Shown here: piece after piece, positions 33,455 through 42,900 of the stretch | Position numbering within the stretch: position 1 is the first letter of the stretch | Layout of the letters: each line of letters opens with the position of its first letter | Source: Cognataquiflexum rubidum | GTDB taxonomy: Bacteria > Bacteroidota > Bacteroidia > Cytophagales > Cyclobacteriaceae | Reading direction: 5' to 3' | Length of the DNA: 64,000 bases | Assembly: GCF_022538115.1 (NCBI RefSeq) | Contig: NZ_JAKZAL010000001.1 | Coordinates: 491,560 to 555,559 of the forward strand | The notes under the pieces: model-generated | Databases searched by the model: none | Seen by the model: the letters and a program-made list of their open reading frames with translations, nothing else | What the model was told of the DNA's origin: nothing | Translations under genes and position numbers: made by a program

Positions 33455-34852
33455 CTAGATATGCAAAGCCCTGTTGTCCGTGGCGGCCAAGCAGGCTTCT
33501 TTGAAAGCTTCTGTATAAGTGGGGTGCGCATGGGACATTCTTGCAATGTCCTCAGCCGATGCACGGAATTCCATCGCGACAACCGCTTCGGCAATCATAT
33601 CGGCAGTCCTTGGTCCAATCATATGGACACCTAGGATTTCATCTGTAGCTGCATCAGCCAAAACTTTGACCACGCCATCTGTATCCATAGAAGCCCGTGC
33701 ACGGCCTGAGGCCATGAAAGGAAACTTTCCAGTTTTGTATTTGACTCCCTGCTCTTTGAGCTGCTCCTCGGTATATCCCACTGAAGCCACTTCCGGCCAA
33801 GTGTAGACTACTCCAGGGATCAACAGGTAATTGATATGCGGCTTTTGTCCGGCGATGGTTTCTGCTACGAAAACACCTTCTTCTTCCGCTTTGTGTGCCA
33901 ACATCGCTCCTTTGACCACGTCTCCGATGGCATAGATGTTTGGAACATTTGTTCTCAGATGTGCATCCACCTCGACCAATCCCCTCTCCGTAATCTTCAC
34001 TCCTGCGGCTTCGGCATTCAGTCCTTCAGTGTATGCTTTTCTTCCAATTGAAACCAAAACATAATCTCCTACAATTTCGATGGTTTCTCCTTTGCTGTTT
34101 TCTGCTTTGACGATTACCTCTTTACCGGTATTTTCTACGGCAGTCACTTTGTGTTTCAGGTAAAAGTCGAAATTCAATTTTTTTAATGACTTCTGAAGTT
34201 CTTTGCCCATCGTCCGGTCCATGGAAGGAATGATGGCATCGAGGTATTCTACCACAGATACTTTTGCTCCAAGTCTGCCATAGACAGAACCCAATTCCAT
34301 TCCGATCACTCCGCCACCAATGACGATCATGTGCTTTGGAATTTCTTTCAGTTTCAATGCTTCGGTAGAAGTGATGACCCTGTCCTTGTCGATTTTGATA
34401 AATGGCAAAGATGCAGGCTTAGACCCTGTCGCAATGATGATATTTGTTCCTTTGATTTCTTCAGATGAACCGTCGTCTTTGGTGACTTTGACGGTATTGG
34501 CATCTACAAAAGAACCCAAACCGTGGTGCACATCGATTTTGTTTTTCTTCATCAAAAACTGGATACCATCTACGTTTTGCTTGACCACCTCGGCTTTGCG
34601 GGCAATCATCTGCTCTAGGTTTACCTCTAAGTTGTCGAGGTTGATGCCGTGAGTTTTAAAAGTATGGGCGGCATTGTGGTAATGCTCGGAAGAGTCCAAA
34701 AGTGCTTTGGAAGGAATACAACCTACATTGAGGCAGGTTCCTCCGAGCGTGGAGTATTTCTCAATGATGGCGGTTTTCATACCCAATTGTGCTGCCCTGA
34801 TGGCTGCTACATATCCTCCCGGGCCTGAACCAATTACTATGACGTCGTACAT
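33455..34852 (-). CDS. lpdA: Dihydrolipoyl dehydrogenase (E3)
   Basis: 465 aa from the ATG at 34852 (MYDVIVIGSGPGG); longer reading to 35014 runs through filler and is rejected. FAD motif GSGPGG (8-13), redox-active disulphide Cys40/Cys45 in GGTCLNVGC, NAD-binding VIGGGVIGMELG and the C-terminal HAHPTYTE active-site base region. It reoxidises the lipoyl groups of the 2-oxoglutarate (and other) dehydrogenase E2. Last of the odhA-odhB-four-helix-lpdA run on the minus strand. Confidence 0.95.
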   Translation of the reverse strand: MYDVIVIGSGPGGYVAAIRAAQLGMKTAIIEKYSTLGGTCLNVGCIPSKALLDSSEHYHNAAHTFKTHGINLDNLEVNLEQMIARKAEVVKQNVDGIQFLMKKNKIDVHHGLGSFVDANTVKVTKDDGSSEEIKGTNIIIATGSKPASLPFIKIDKDRVITSTEALKLKEIPKHMIVIGGGVIGMELGSVYGRLGAKVSVVEYLDAIIPSMDRTMGKELQKSLKKLNFDFYLKHKVTAVENTGKEVIVKAENSKGETIEIVGDYVLVSIGRKAYTEGLNAEAAGVKITERGLVEVDAHLRTNVPNIYAIGDVVKGAMLAHKAEEEGVFVAETIAGQKPHINYLLIPGVVYTWPEVASVGYTEEQLKEQGVKYKTGKFPFMASGRARASMDTDGVVKVLADAATDEILGVHMIGPRTADMIAEAVVAMEFRASAEDIARMSHAHPTYTEAFKEACLAATDNRALHI

Positions 34853-34861
34853 TTTTAAAAT

Positions 34862-34952
34862 AGATTTTAGATGTGAGACACAAGACATGAGACTTGGTAC
34901 CACTGAAGATTGAATTTTGTTGATGTATTTGGTACAAAGTACCAAGTACTTA
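34862..34952. repeat. Low-complexity filler upstream of lpdA
   Basis: The GAGAC-type words gatgtgagacacaagacatgagac (34871-34894) are followed by ggtacaaagtaccaagtac (34931-34949). The latter is echoed in inverted orientation at 35475-35491 on the other side of the four-helix protein gene. Confidence 0.6.
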
Positions 34953-35003
34953 TGGTTTCTATTGAAATTGAAATTTTGTAAGAGTGGAGATATATGATTC
35001 GAA

Positions 35004-35363
35004 TTAAGTATCAATATTCAAACTCATTTTGAGCTTGACAATCATATTTTGCACATGCTCCAATTCTTTTTCAACATTTTTAAAATCTTCGTCATTCAGA
35101 TAATTCAGGCGATTTGAAATCACCATTTGTGTATCCAATTCGAATGAAGATCCAAGAGCAATTCCTAAGAAATTATGGAATTCTTTTTTGCCGTTTCTAC
35201 CTGCACCCTCAGCAATATTGGAAGGAATAGAAACCACCGCCCGATTCATTTGACTTATCAAACCGAATTTTTCATCTTTCGGCAGTTTCTCCGTAATCTT
35301 GTAAACCTCAACTGCTAAGTCAATGGCCTTTTGCCAAACTTTTAACTCTTTATACCTGTGCAT
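35004..35363 (-). CDS. Four-helix bundle protein (23S rRNA IVP-like)
   Basis: 119 aa, all-helical. It begins HRYKELKVWQKAIDLAVEVY, then LPKDEKFGLISQMNRAVVSI and NIAEGAGRNGKKEF, the recognisable pattern of the 'four helix bundle' family named after proteins encoded by intervening sequences in 23S rRNA genes. Function unknown. It sits between odhB and lpdA, breaking an otherwise conserved 2-oxoglutarate dehydrogenase gene set, and is flanked by low-complexity DNA. This suggests it was inserted there. Confidence 0.85.
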   Translation of the reverse strand: MHRYKELKVWQKAIDLAVEVYKITEKLPKDEKFGLISQMNRAVVSIPSNIAEGAGRNGKKEFHNFLGIALGSSFELDTQMVISNRLNYLNDEDFKNVEKELEHVQNMIVKLKMSLNIDT

Positions 35364-35570
35364 TTTCCTTGGGATTTTAGTGAAGTTATAATTTAACTGA
35401 ATTTTAAATTTTCTTCACTCCAATACATTCTCAAGGAGCCAATTTATTCGACTATTTAAATATTTGGTTCTTGGTACATAATACTTTGTACTCAATTTCA
35501 CCTATTACTTCTCACCTTTTACCTCCTACTCTCCAACTTCCTACTTCATCCTTCCTCCCTCATCCTTCCC
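35364..35570. repeat. Filler between odhB and the four-helix protein gene
   Basis: 207 nt. It contains an inverted tac-word segment (cttggtacataatactttgtac, 35473-35494) and a pyrimidine-rich run of tacttc/cttcc/tcatcc words (35505-35575) directly after the odhB stop. No gene seen. Confidence 0.55.
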
Positions 35571-37109
35571 TCAAACTCCAAAAAGCAACCTTGTCGGATC
35601 TTCGAGCAATTGCTTGACACGTACCAAAAAACTGACTGACTCTCTGCCGTCGATGATTCTGTGGTCATAAGAAAGGGCAAGATACATCATTGGAAGGATT
35701 TTGACTTCGCCGTTGACAGCCATTGGTCTCTCCACGATATTGTGCATGCCTAGAATAGCAGACTGGGGCGCATTGATAATCGGGGTGGACATCATGGAAC
35801 CAAAAACACCGCCATTGGTGATGGTGAACGTTCCGCCGGTCATTTCTTCAATCGACAATTTGTTGTCTCTAGCCTTGCCAGCTAATCTTACTACTTCTTT
35901 TTCGATTTGGTCGAAGCTCATTGCTTCTGCATTTCTGATGACCGGTACCACCAATCCTTTTGGTGCAGAAACAGCAATGGAAATGTCGCAAAAGTCATTG
36001 TAGATGATTTCGTTGCCATCGATCATGGCATTGACAGCAGGCCATTCCTGAAGCGCCACGCAAACAGCTTTGGTAAAGAAAGACATGAAGCCAAGGTTGA
36101 CGCCATGCTTTTCTTTGAATTGGTCTTTGTATTTCTTACGGATATCCATGATAGGTCCCATGTTGACTTCATTGAAGGTGGTCAGCATGGCAGTCTCATT
36201 CTTCACAGCAACCAATCTCCTTGAAACTGTTCTTCTCAGGGAAGTCATTTTTTCTCTCCTACTTTCTCTGCTTCCTGCTATTCTCGGAGCAGAAGGTGCT
36301 TCAACTTTCGGAGCGGCAGGTTTTACATCAGCAGCTTTTGGAGCTTCTTTTGGTTTGCCTTCAGCACTGATGGCATCCTCTTTGGTGATGCGTCCATCCT
36401 TGCCTGTTCCTTTGACATCATCGGAACTGATTCCTTTTTCGGCGATTATCTTGGCGGCAGCCGGAGAAGCATGGCCGGTAGCATAAGTTTCGTTTCCTGA
36501 AGGTACTGCTTCAGCCTGTTCTGCTTCAGCCGGGGCAGAAGCAGCAGTTACCGGAGCGCCTCCTTCGACCACTTCGATTTTGCAGATCAAGCCGCCTATT
36601 TCCAGGATGTCCCCTTCTTTGGCAACGTGGCGAAGGATTCCATTGGCTTCGGCAGGCAATTCAAAAGTAGCCTTATCGGAATCGACTTCAGCGATGATTT
36701 CATCCAAAGTCACATAATCACCATCCGCTTTCAACCATGATGCCAATGTCACCTCAGTGATTGATTCTCCGACCGTAGGTACAATCATATCTTTGATTTC
36801 TCCTGTTTTGCCTCCTTGGCTTGATTTTGCTGCTTCCATAACAATTGTTTTTTCTTCTTTGCTTTCTGAATTTGATGCTGAATCAATCACACAAATAACT
36901 GCCCCGATTTCTAAAGTGTCCCCTTCCTGGGCTTTGATTTTCAATGTACCGGCAGCTTCTGCCGTCAGCTCAAAAGTGGCCTTGTCGGATTCTAACTCAC
37001 AGATCACCTCATCCATCTGGACTTGGTCACCTTCCTTTTTAAACCACTGACCAATGGTGACTTCTGTGATAGATTCCCCGACAGTCGGGACTTTCATTTC
37101 TAGGTTCAT
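35571..37109 (-). CDS. odhB: 2-oxoglutarate dehydrogenase E2, two lipoyl domains
   Basis: 512 aa. Two N-terminal lipoyl domains (about 1-77 with Lys43 in ESDKATFEL, and about 108-182 with Lys146 in DSDKATFEL), a peripheral-subunit binding domain (about 210-250, [15 protein letters not shown]), an Ala/Pro/Lys-rich linker and the catalytic acyltransferase domain ending with SYDHRIIDG (His483, Asp487). It transfers succinyl to CoA. Two lipoyl domains in an odhB product are more than the single one of E. coli SucB. 93 nt downstream of odhA; same transcript. Confidence 0.93.
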   Translation of the reverse strand: MNLEMKVPTVGESITEVTIGQWFKKEGDQVQMDEVICELESDKATFELTAEAAGTLKIKAQEGDTLEIGAVICVIDSASNSESKEEKTIVMEAAKSSQGGKTGEIKDMIVPTVGESITEVTLASWLKADGDYVTLDEIIAEVDSDKATFELPAEANGILRHVAKEGDILEIGGLICKIEVVEGGAPVTAASAPAEAEQAEAVPSGNETYATGHASPAAAKIIAEKGISSDDVKGTGKDGRITKEDAISAEGKPKEAPKAADVKPAAPKVEAPSAPRIAGSRESRREKMTSLRRTVSRRLVAVKNETAMLTTFNEVNMGPIMDIRKKYKDQFKEKHGVNLGFMSFFTKAVCVALQEWPAVNAMIDGNEIIYNDFCDISIAVSAPKGLVVPVIRNAEAMSFDQIEKEVVRLAGKARDNKLSIEEMTGGTFTITNGGVFGSMMSTPIINAPQSAILGMHNIVERPMAVNGEVKILPMMYLALSYDHRIIDGRESVSFLVRVKQLLEDPTRLLFGV

Positions 37110-37202
37110 TGTTCTTTTTATTTAAGGCCAAAAACGGCCAAATATATTTGGTATCCTCAATCAATCTCTTGCTCAAGGAGATTACTCCATGACACAGGAG
37201 AA

Positions 37203-40001
37203 TCAGGAAAGCTTCAAAGCCTGTCTGACAATTTTGCCCTGTTCTTCCACATGGACTTTATTGTAACCTGTAGCAGGGGAAGCGGAAGGCTTTCTTGAAA
37301 TAATGTCCATAGGAAGTTCCCTGTACAACATTCTCAAAATATAATTCCAATAGCCCATATTTTCAGGTTCTTCCTGAACCCAAACGATTTCGGCACCTTT
37401 GTAAGCCTGAAGGGCTTCCATTATCTGTTTTTTAGGAAAAGGATGAAGCTGTTCTATTCTAACAATAGCTACATCGGATACCTTTTCCTTTTCTCTCGCC
37501 TCATCAAGGTCATAAAATATCTTTCCTGAGCAAATCAATACCCTTTTTACATTTTTAGGATCTACCACATTGTCAGTCAAAATCTCCCTAAAACCACCTT
37601 TTGTGAATTCTTCTAAAGGAGAAACTACCTTTGGATGTCTCAACAAAGATTTGGGAGACATGACTACACAAGGCTTTCTAAAGTCCCAAGCTTGCTGTCT
37701 TCTTAAAAGGTGGAAGAAATTTGATGGTTCTGTGATATTGGCTACTACCATGTTATATTCTGCGGAAAGCTGGAGGAATCTTTCAGGTCTGGCATTGGAA
37801 TGCTCAGGACCCTGACCTTCATATCCGTGAGGCAATAGCATGACGATACCGTTCATCTTTCCCCATTTGGATTCCCCAGAAGAAATAAACTGGTCTATCA
37901 TTGTCTGGGCACCATTGGCAAAATCCCCAAATTGGGCTTCCCAAATCGTGAGTGAATGTGGACTGGCCATGCCATATCCGTATTCGAATCCTAAAACAGC
38001 ATACTCCGAGAGCAAAGAATTGTATATGCTGAAGAGGCCTTTGCTGTCTTTGAGTTCTTTCAGGAAGTTATAAGGAATATTCGTATTAGCGTCGTGGACG
38101 ACTGCATGCCTGTGGGAAAAAGTTCCTCTCTGGCAATCCTGTCCGGTAATCCTGACAGTCTTTCCTTGAAGAAGCAAGGTACCATAAGCCAACAATTCGG
38201 CAGCTGCCCAATTGAGGGATTTGGCAGTAAAGAACATGTCCTTCCTTTGCTTCAACTGTACTTCAATTTGCTTGATAGGCTTGAATCCCTTAGGAATAGT
38301 GGTCAATGCCTCGGCCACTTTTTCTATACTTTCAAGAGACACTGCAGTATCAGGAGACTTGTCAAAATCCTCAGGAGTGGATCTTCTCAAAGACTGCCAT
38401 TCCCTTTCAAATTTGGTGAATTGGTAAGGCAAAGGTTTTTCTTTGACCAGATTCAGCCTGTCCTGAAGCAACTGCCTGAACTCTTCATCCATTACCCTCG
38501 CAATCTCTGCGTCTATGTCCCCTCTTTCTGTCAATCTCTTGACATAGATTTCTCTTGGATTAGGATGCTTGGAGATAATATTATAAAGTTCTGGTTGGGT
38601 AAATTTCGGTTCGTCCGATTCATTATGGCCATGCCTTCTATAGCAAACCATATCGACAAAAATGTCTTTCTTGAATTTTTGTCTGAATTCCGCAGCAATA
38701 TTGGCTGCAAAAACAACTGCTTCTGCATTGTCTCCATTGACGTGGATGACAGGAGCATCTATGATTTTGGCTACATCTGTACAATAAATAGAGGTCCTTG
38801 CATCATCGAAATCGGTAGTAAATCCAACTTGGTTGTTGATAACAAAATGGATTGTACCTCCGGTATTGTATCCCTTCAGTCCTGCCATTTGGGTCACTTC
38901 ATATACGATCCCCTGACCGGCAACAGCTGCGTCGCCATGGATGAGAATCGGAAGTGCCTTATTTGAATCGTTCTTATGTTGGGAATCAATTTTTGCTCTC
39001 ATAAAACCAACAACCACCGGATTTACCGCCTCCAAGTGAGAAGGATTAGGTGCCAACTTGAGGTTGACTTTTTTGTCTCCTGTGGTAATGATGTCACTGG
39101 AGTAACCCATATGGTATTTGACATCGCCATCGCCCATGGTCAGGTCAGGTTTTGCAGTACCTTCAAACTCTGAAAAAATCTGTTCGTAGGTTTTTCCCAT
39201 GATATTGGAAAGCACATTGAGTCTGCCCCTGTGCGCCATACCGATCATGACTTCCTCTACGCCATAGTCAGCAGCTGTATTGATGACTGCATCCAAAAAT
39301 GGTATGGTGCTTTCCCCACCTTCCAAGGAAAATCTTTTTTGTCCCAGGTATTTGGTGTGTAGAAAATTCTCGAATACAACTGCTTGGTTCAATTTAAAAA
39401 GGATCCTTTTTTTGGCCTCCACAGTTGGATTGAAAGACAAAGCTTCTTTTTCGAACTTGGTCTTCAACCAATCGAGCATTTCAGGATCCCTGATATAGGT
39501 ATATTCAAAACCGATTGCCCCCTCGTAAATTATTTTCAAGGATTCAATCAACTTGGAAAGCTTCACAGTTCCAATGCCAATTTCTTTTCCTGCCTGGAAT
39601 TCGGCATTGAGGTCATTTTGATCCAATCCAAAATCTTCTATATCCAAAAGTGCCTTCCTGTCTCTCCTTTCCCTAACAGGATTGGTTTTGGACCTGAGGT
39701 GCGCACGGGACCTGTAGGCGTGGATCAGTGCCCGAACTTTGATTTCTTTAGGCAACTGTTCCATATCCATAATAGTCCCCGGAGTAAGCAAGGAACCATT
39801 GACAGGATCTTTGGCAGTTTCGTTACTTTTTGGGGATGCTACAGAAGCCGGTTCATCACCGAATTTGGTAACAGCGAAATCAAAGCCATCAAAAAAAACT
39901 TTCCAACTCGGATCAATTGATTCGGGGTTGTTTTTATAATCAGCATACAGCTCATCGATATAGGCTACATGCGCATTGGAGATATAGGAGAATTTATCCA
40001 T
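37203..40001 (-). CDS. odhA: 2-oxoglutarate dehydrogenase E1
   Basis: 932 aa from the ATG at 40001 (MDKFSYISNAHVAYIDELY); the ATG at 40046 is rejected because it lies beyond the -7 element at 40022-40029. The N-terminal E1 segment (WKVFFDGF), the thiamine-diphosphate core with HRGRLNVLSNIMGK and GDAAVAGQGIVYE, the transketolase-like pyrimidine domain and the C-terminal OdhA domain are all present. It decarboxylates 2-oxoglutarate and passes succinyl to E2 in the TCA cycle. First gene of the odhA-odhB unit. No extra E2-like domain as in actinobacterial OdhA. Confidence 0.95.
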   Translation of the reverse strand: MDKFSYISNAHVAYIDELYADYKNNPESIDPSWKVFFDGFDFAVTKFGDEPASVASPKSNETAKDPVNGSLLTPGTIMDMEQLPKEIKVRALIHAYRSRAHLRSKTNPVRERRDRKALLDIEDFGLDQNDLNAEFQAGKEIGIGTVKLSKLIESLKIIYEGAIGFEYTYIRDPEMLDWLKTKFEKEALSFNPTVEAKKRILFKLNQAVVFENFLHTKYLGQKRFSLEGGESTIPFLDAVINTAADYGVEEVMIGMAHRGRLNVLSNIMGKTYEQIFSEFEGTAKPDLTMGDGDVKYHMGYSSDIITTGDKKVNLKLAPNPSHLEAVNPVVVGFMRAKIDSQHKNDSNKALPILIHGDAAVAGQGIVYEVTQMAGLKGYNTGGTIHFVINNQVGFTTDFDDARTSIYCTDVAKIIDAPVIHVNGDNAEAVVFAANIAAEFRQKFKKDIFVDMVCYRRHGHNESDEPKFTQPELYNIISKHPNPREIYVKRLTERGDIDAEIARVMDEEFRQLLQDRLNLVKEKPLPYQFTKFEREWQSLRRSTPEDFDKSPDTAVSLESIEKVAEALTTIPKGFKPIKQIEVQLKQRKDMFFTAKSLNWAAAELLAYGTLLLQGKTVRITGQDCQRGTFSHRHAVVHDANTNIPYNFLKELKDSKGLFSIYNSLLSEYAVLGFEYGYGMASPHSLTIWEAQFGDFANGAQTMIDQFISSGESKWGKMNGIVMLLPHGYEGQGPEHSNARPERFLQLSAEYNMVVANITEPSNFFHLLRRQQAWDFRKPCVVMSPKSLLRHPKVVSPLEEFTKGGFREILTDNVVDPKNVKRVLICSGKIFYDLDEAREKEKVSDVAIVRIEQLHPFPKKQIMEALQAYKGAEIVWVQEEPENMGYWNYILRMLYRELPMDIISRKPSASPATGYNKVHVEEQGKIVRQALKLS

Positions 40002-40021
40002 CGGTTTTATTGTCAACAAGA

Positions 40022-40067
40022 CAAATGTAAATTCAAAAAAAGACAATTAAAAACCGTTAAAACGGTT
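40022..40067 (-). promoter_or_regulatory. odhA promoter region with a palindromic operator-like site
   Basis: TACATTTG on the minus strand (40022-40029) is a perfect -7; TTTT (40049-40052) stands where the -33 would be. Overlapping and upstream is the perfect inverted repeat AACCGTT-AA-AACGGTT (40052-40067), positioned to be a regulator site. Predicted start of transcription is near 40015, 14 nt before the ATG. Confidence 0.5.
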
Positions 40068-40194
40068 ATACAAATGGAAAAAATTGATTTCAAAAAAAGA
40101 AAGTCCAAACTAACCAATCGGCCAAACAAAGAAATAAGACATTGCTCAAATTCATCAAGCAAAATTTTAGCAGAACTTAAAGACCATAAAAAAA

Positions 40195-40220
40195 AAGCAG
40201 CACCCGAAGGATGCTGCTTT
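40195..40220 (-). terminator. Rho-independent terminator of the SusCD operon
   Basis: The stem GCAGCA(CC) CGAA (GG)TGCTGC with a small bulge, followed on the minus strand by a run of U (40187-40196). It lies 27 nt beyond the stop of the last lipoprotein gene (40247). Confidence 0.85.
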
Positions 40221-40246
40221 CTGAATTATTCAAAATTAATCAATTC

Positions 40247-41206
40247 TTATCTCAATCCTGGAGGCCATGGTTTACCCGCATTGGATTTCAATACTACCCT
40301 ACCGGTTTCAGCAGAAGTATTGACCCAAGTAAATACCAACTCAGCAGGCGAAACACTGATGAAGTTAAAGGTATAGGTATCACCATATTTATCCGAACCG
40401 GAGAAAGTCAGGGAACCACAAGCATCATTCAACCTCACAGTGCCACCGAAAGTATCTCCATAACAATCCCAGAAGCCGAAAGTAGCATCAGAAACTCCAT
40501 ATGAAGTGGTACCTGCTACAGCAGTAAATGTTACTGTACCTGTAATAGACCCTGGACATGAACCGAATGGAGAACTCATTTCAGAAGAAGTGAATTCATA
40601 GGTACCGGCTAAGTTTGAAGGACAAACCACAGAAACGTTGTATAAGAATGGAGAAGCATAGAATGCACCACCTTTGATATCCGGACTTGCATTGACATCA
40701 TTGAATACACGTCCAGATTTGTCAGTCATTTTCAGACGGAATTCAAACACGTCTCCACCATTTACCTGAGAAGCAGTAATTCCCAATGCAGCAAATGTTT
40801 CTGCTGAAGTCACCAAAATTTTAGCCCTAAGGAATTTACTTTGGTCATTTGGAGCAAAATCAGCTGATGAAAGTGTTTTTACAAGGACATCATTCACGGT
40901 AGAACTTGTACCAACAGGCACATACTGCAATCCTACACCAGGAATCAATCTCCTACGTCTTACCCTTACTTCTACTGATTCGACAGTAGCACCATTCTCA
41001 GCATCTACTCCTTCGATAGTAATATCAAATTTGGCATTTGCCAAGTCAAAGAAGTTAAATGTATCGCTTGTACGGGCAACAGTTCTAAGGTAGGCACCTG
41101 TATCAAAGGTTGAATAAGGAATCCTTGGCTCTACGAAGTCAGTACATGAGGTTATAAAAACCAACATGGATACCAACATTCCAAAACTATATTTTATCAA
41201 TTTCAT
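40247..41206 (-). CDS. Lipoprotein of unknown function, third gene of the SusCD operon
   Basis: 319 aa. Signal peptide with lipobox (about 1-21, FITSC), so anchored to a membrane, probably the outer one. The mature part is beta-rich; the second half contains cysteines in VVCPSNLAG, FGSCPGS, FWDCYGD and NDACGSL, which may form disulphides. Third gene of the SusC-SusD operon (19-nt gap after susD). Such third genes often encode a surface lipoprotein that helps ligand capture. Family not recognised. Confidence 0.75.
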   Translation of the reverse strand: MKLIKYSFGMLVSMLVFITSCTDFVEPRIPYSTFDTGAYLRTVARTSDTFNFFDLANAKFDITIEGVDAENGATVESVEVRVRRRRLIPGVGLQYVPVGTSSTVNDVLVKTLSSADFAPNDQSKFLRAKILVTSAETFAALGITASQVNGGDVFEFRLKMTDKSGRVFNDVNASPDIKGGAFYASPFLYNVSVVCPSNLAGTYEFTSSEMSSPFGSCPGSITGTVTFTAVAGTTSYGVSDATFGFWDCYGDTFGGTVRLNDACGSLTFSGSDKYGDTYTFNFISVSPAELVFTWVNTSAETGRVVLKSNAGKPWPPGLR

Positions 41207-41225
41207 ATTTTAGCAATTTTAGAGG

Positions 41226-42881
41226 TTAGTTAATCCAGCCGTTACCTTCAGGATTGGTATCCCAGAACACTCTTTGACCAAGGTTTGCCTTCTGTGGAGG
41301 AGCATTTTTATTGGTGACAACAAAATCAGTCGGATACAAGAAAGATCTTGGGAATAATCCCGGATCAACTGCCAAAGCAGGCTGCATTTTGTCAGGCTGA
41401 CCGGTTCTTCTGTGAAGGTTATAAGACTCAACACCATTACCGAAAAGAGACAACCAATATTCCCTTGCAATCAAGTTCATTTTTCTGTTTGCCGGAGCTG
41501 CATCCCATTCAGTATTCACTGCTGCGATGTAGGCATCGACCAAAGAATTAAAGATATTGTTTGGTTGGAAAGCAGTTACAATAGCGCCTTGAGAAGATGC
41601 AGTAGAAAATGATCTTACGAAGTTCATGTGCTTACGGATACCGCTAGCAACTCTTGCTTTTGCATCACCAGGTACGCCGAGGGTCTGAATCGCTTCTGCT
41701 ACCATGAAGTCAACATAAGCAGACAACATGATTGGCTGAAGACCTGCACCACCTGCGCCCAAAAGCGGAGAGTTCACAGGGGAAGCAGAGTTGTCATCAA
41801 ATCTACCACCTGCAGGATACAGACCGTACATGGTTCTTTCAAAACCATCCGGTGGAATACCTTCGTTGTTCAAGTGGTCTCTACCCCAATATCCTCTACC
41901 TGTAGGGCTGAAGTCAGGCAAGCAGAAAGGAAATCCACCTGCCAAATAATGGCCCGGAGCAATTTCTCCCAAGCATCTCAATTTATCAGGATCAGTAGGG
42001 TTTTTGGTTTGTTGACGGTATAGGTAATACCTTACCCTTGGGTCATCAAAACCTTTTGCTTCAGTCAGATGGAACATATAGAAGGTGCTTTGGTAAGCAC
42101 CACCACCACCACCATACTGACCGAATTTTGGAGCTCTTGAATCAGGATTGGTCTGGCTTGTACCATATCGGAATACAAAATCATCACCGTCTTTCAACAA
42201 ATTGTCTTCAGCAACCAAAGCTGCAATTCTTGCTGCAGATCCACTGTTGACCAATTTGGTATTGAGGTAATACTTCAATTCTAAAGTATTAACCAGTCTC
42301 TGCCATCTTGTGACATTGTTATTGTAGTACAAATCAGTAGGAAGAGATGCAGTTGGAAGGGCAAACGCTGCTCTTGCGGCAACCAATTCATCCAAGGCTA
42401 CTTTGTACACATCTGCTGCACTGTCCACTGTCGGAGCAAAGTCGGCCGGATTGAGGGCTTTAGAATAAGGAACATCCCCTAGGTGGTCCACCAAATGCAT
42501 CAATACCATCGCTTTAAACACTTTAGCCATCGCCACATGTCTTGGTATAGACCTTTCAGGTGTATTCAATTCATTCTCAATAAATTGAATATCACTAAGA
42601 ATTGTCGCGTATGAAGTGTTCCAAACACCGTTCAATGCAGTCGCATTGTAAGCATTTTGGTAGTTGACGTTGGGCTGAGACAATATCCTGGTTATTTGTG
42701 CACCAGTATTACTGATGCCTTCAAACATACCTGCATAAGCCAACTGAACGTTATTCAGTACCCAACTTGGATCAGCAGTGGAAGCTGTAACCTCATTTGG
42801 AGAATCAAGGAGATCTAGGTCACAGGATGTTGCAAATACCATGGTAAAAGCAACTATCAGACTATATATTTTTCTTTTCAT
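41226..42881 (-). CDS. SusD/RagB-family outer-membrane nutrient-binding lipoprotein
   Basis: 551 aa. Signal peptide with lipobox ATSC (about Cys20), then the SusD-like fold with TPR-like helices; it resembles the SusD-like_2 branch (opening DLDLLDSPNEVTASTADPSW, central YSKALNPADFAPTVDSAADVYK). Surface lid of the TonB-dependent transporter encoded just upstream. No glycoside hydrolase or sulfatase is nearby, so the substrate could be peptide or another nutrient. 19-nt gap on each side in the three-gene operon. Confidence 0.9.
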   Translation of the reverse strand: MKRKIYSLIVAFTMVFATSCDLDLLDSPNEVTASTADPSWVLNNVQLAYAGMFEGISNTGAQITRILSQPNVNYQNAYNATALNGVWNTSYATILSDIQFIENELNTPERSIPRHVAMAKVFKAMVLMHLVDHLGDVPYSKALNPADFAPTVDSAADVYKVALDELVAARAAFALPTASLPTDLYYNNNVTRWQRLVNTLELKYYLNTKLVNSGSAARIAALVAEDNLLKDGDDFVFRYGTSQTNPDSRAPKFGQYGGGGGAYQSTFYMFHLTEAKGFDDPRVRYYLYRQQTKNPTDPDKLRCLGEIAPGHYLAGGFPFCLPDFSPTGRGYWGRDHLNNEGIPPDGFERTMYGLYPAGGRFDDNSASPVNSPLLGAGGAGLQPIMLSAYVDFMVAEAIQTLGVPGDAKARVASGIRKHMNFVRSFSTASSQGAIVTAFQPNNIFNSLVDAYIAAVNTEWDAAPANRKMNLIAREYWLSLFGNGVESYNLHRRTGQPDKMQPALAVDPGLFPRSFLYPTDFVVTNKNAPPQKANLGQRVFWDTNPEGNGWIN

Positions 42882-42900
42882 TTTTTTAGAATTTAGTGGT

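Noticed and set aside
34853..35014. Extended N-terminus of lpdA (54 residues)
   Set aside because: It reads through filler and overlaps the four-helix gene; the conserved FAD motif starts at the ATG at 34852.
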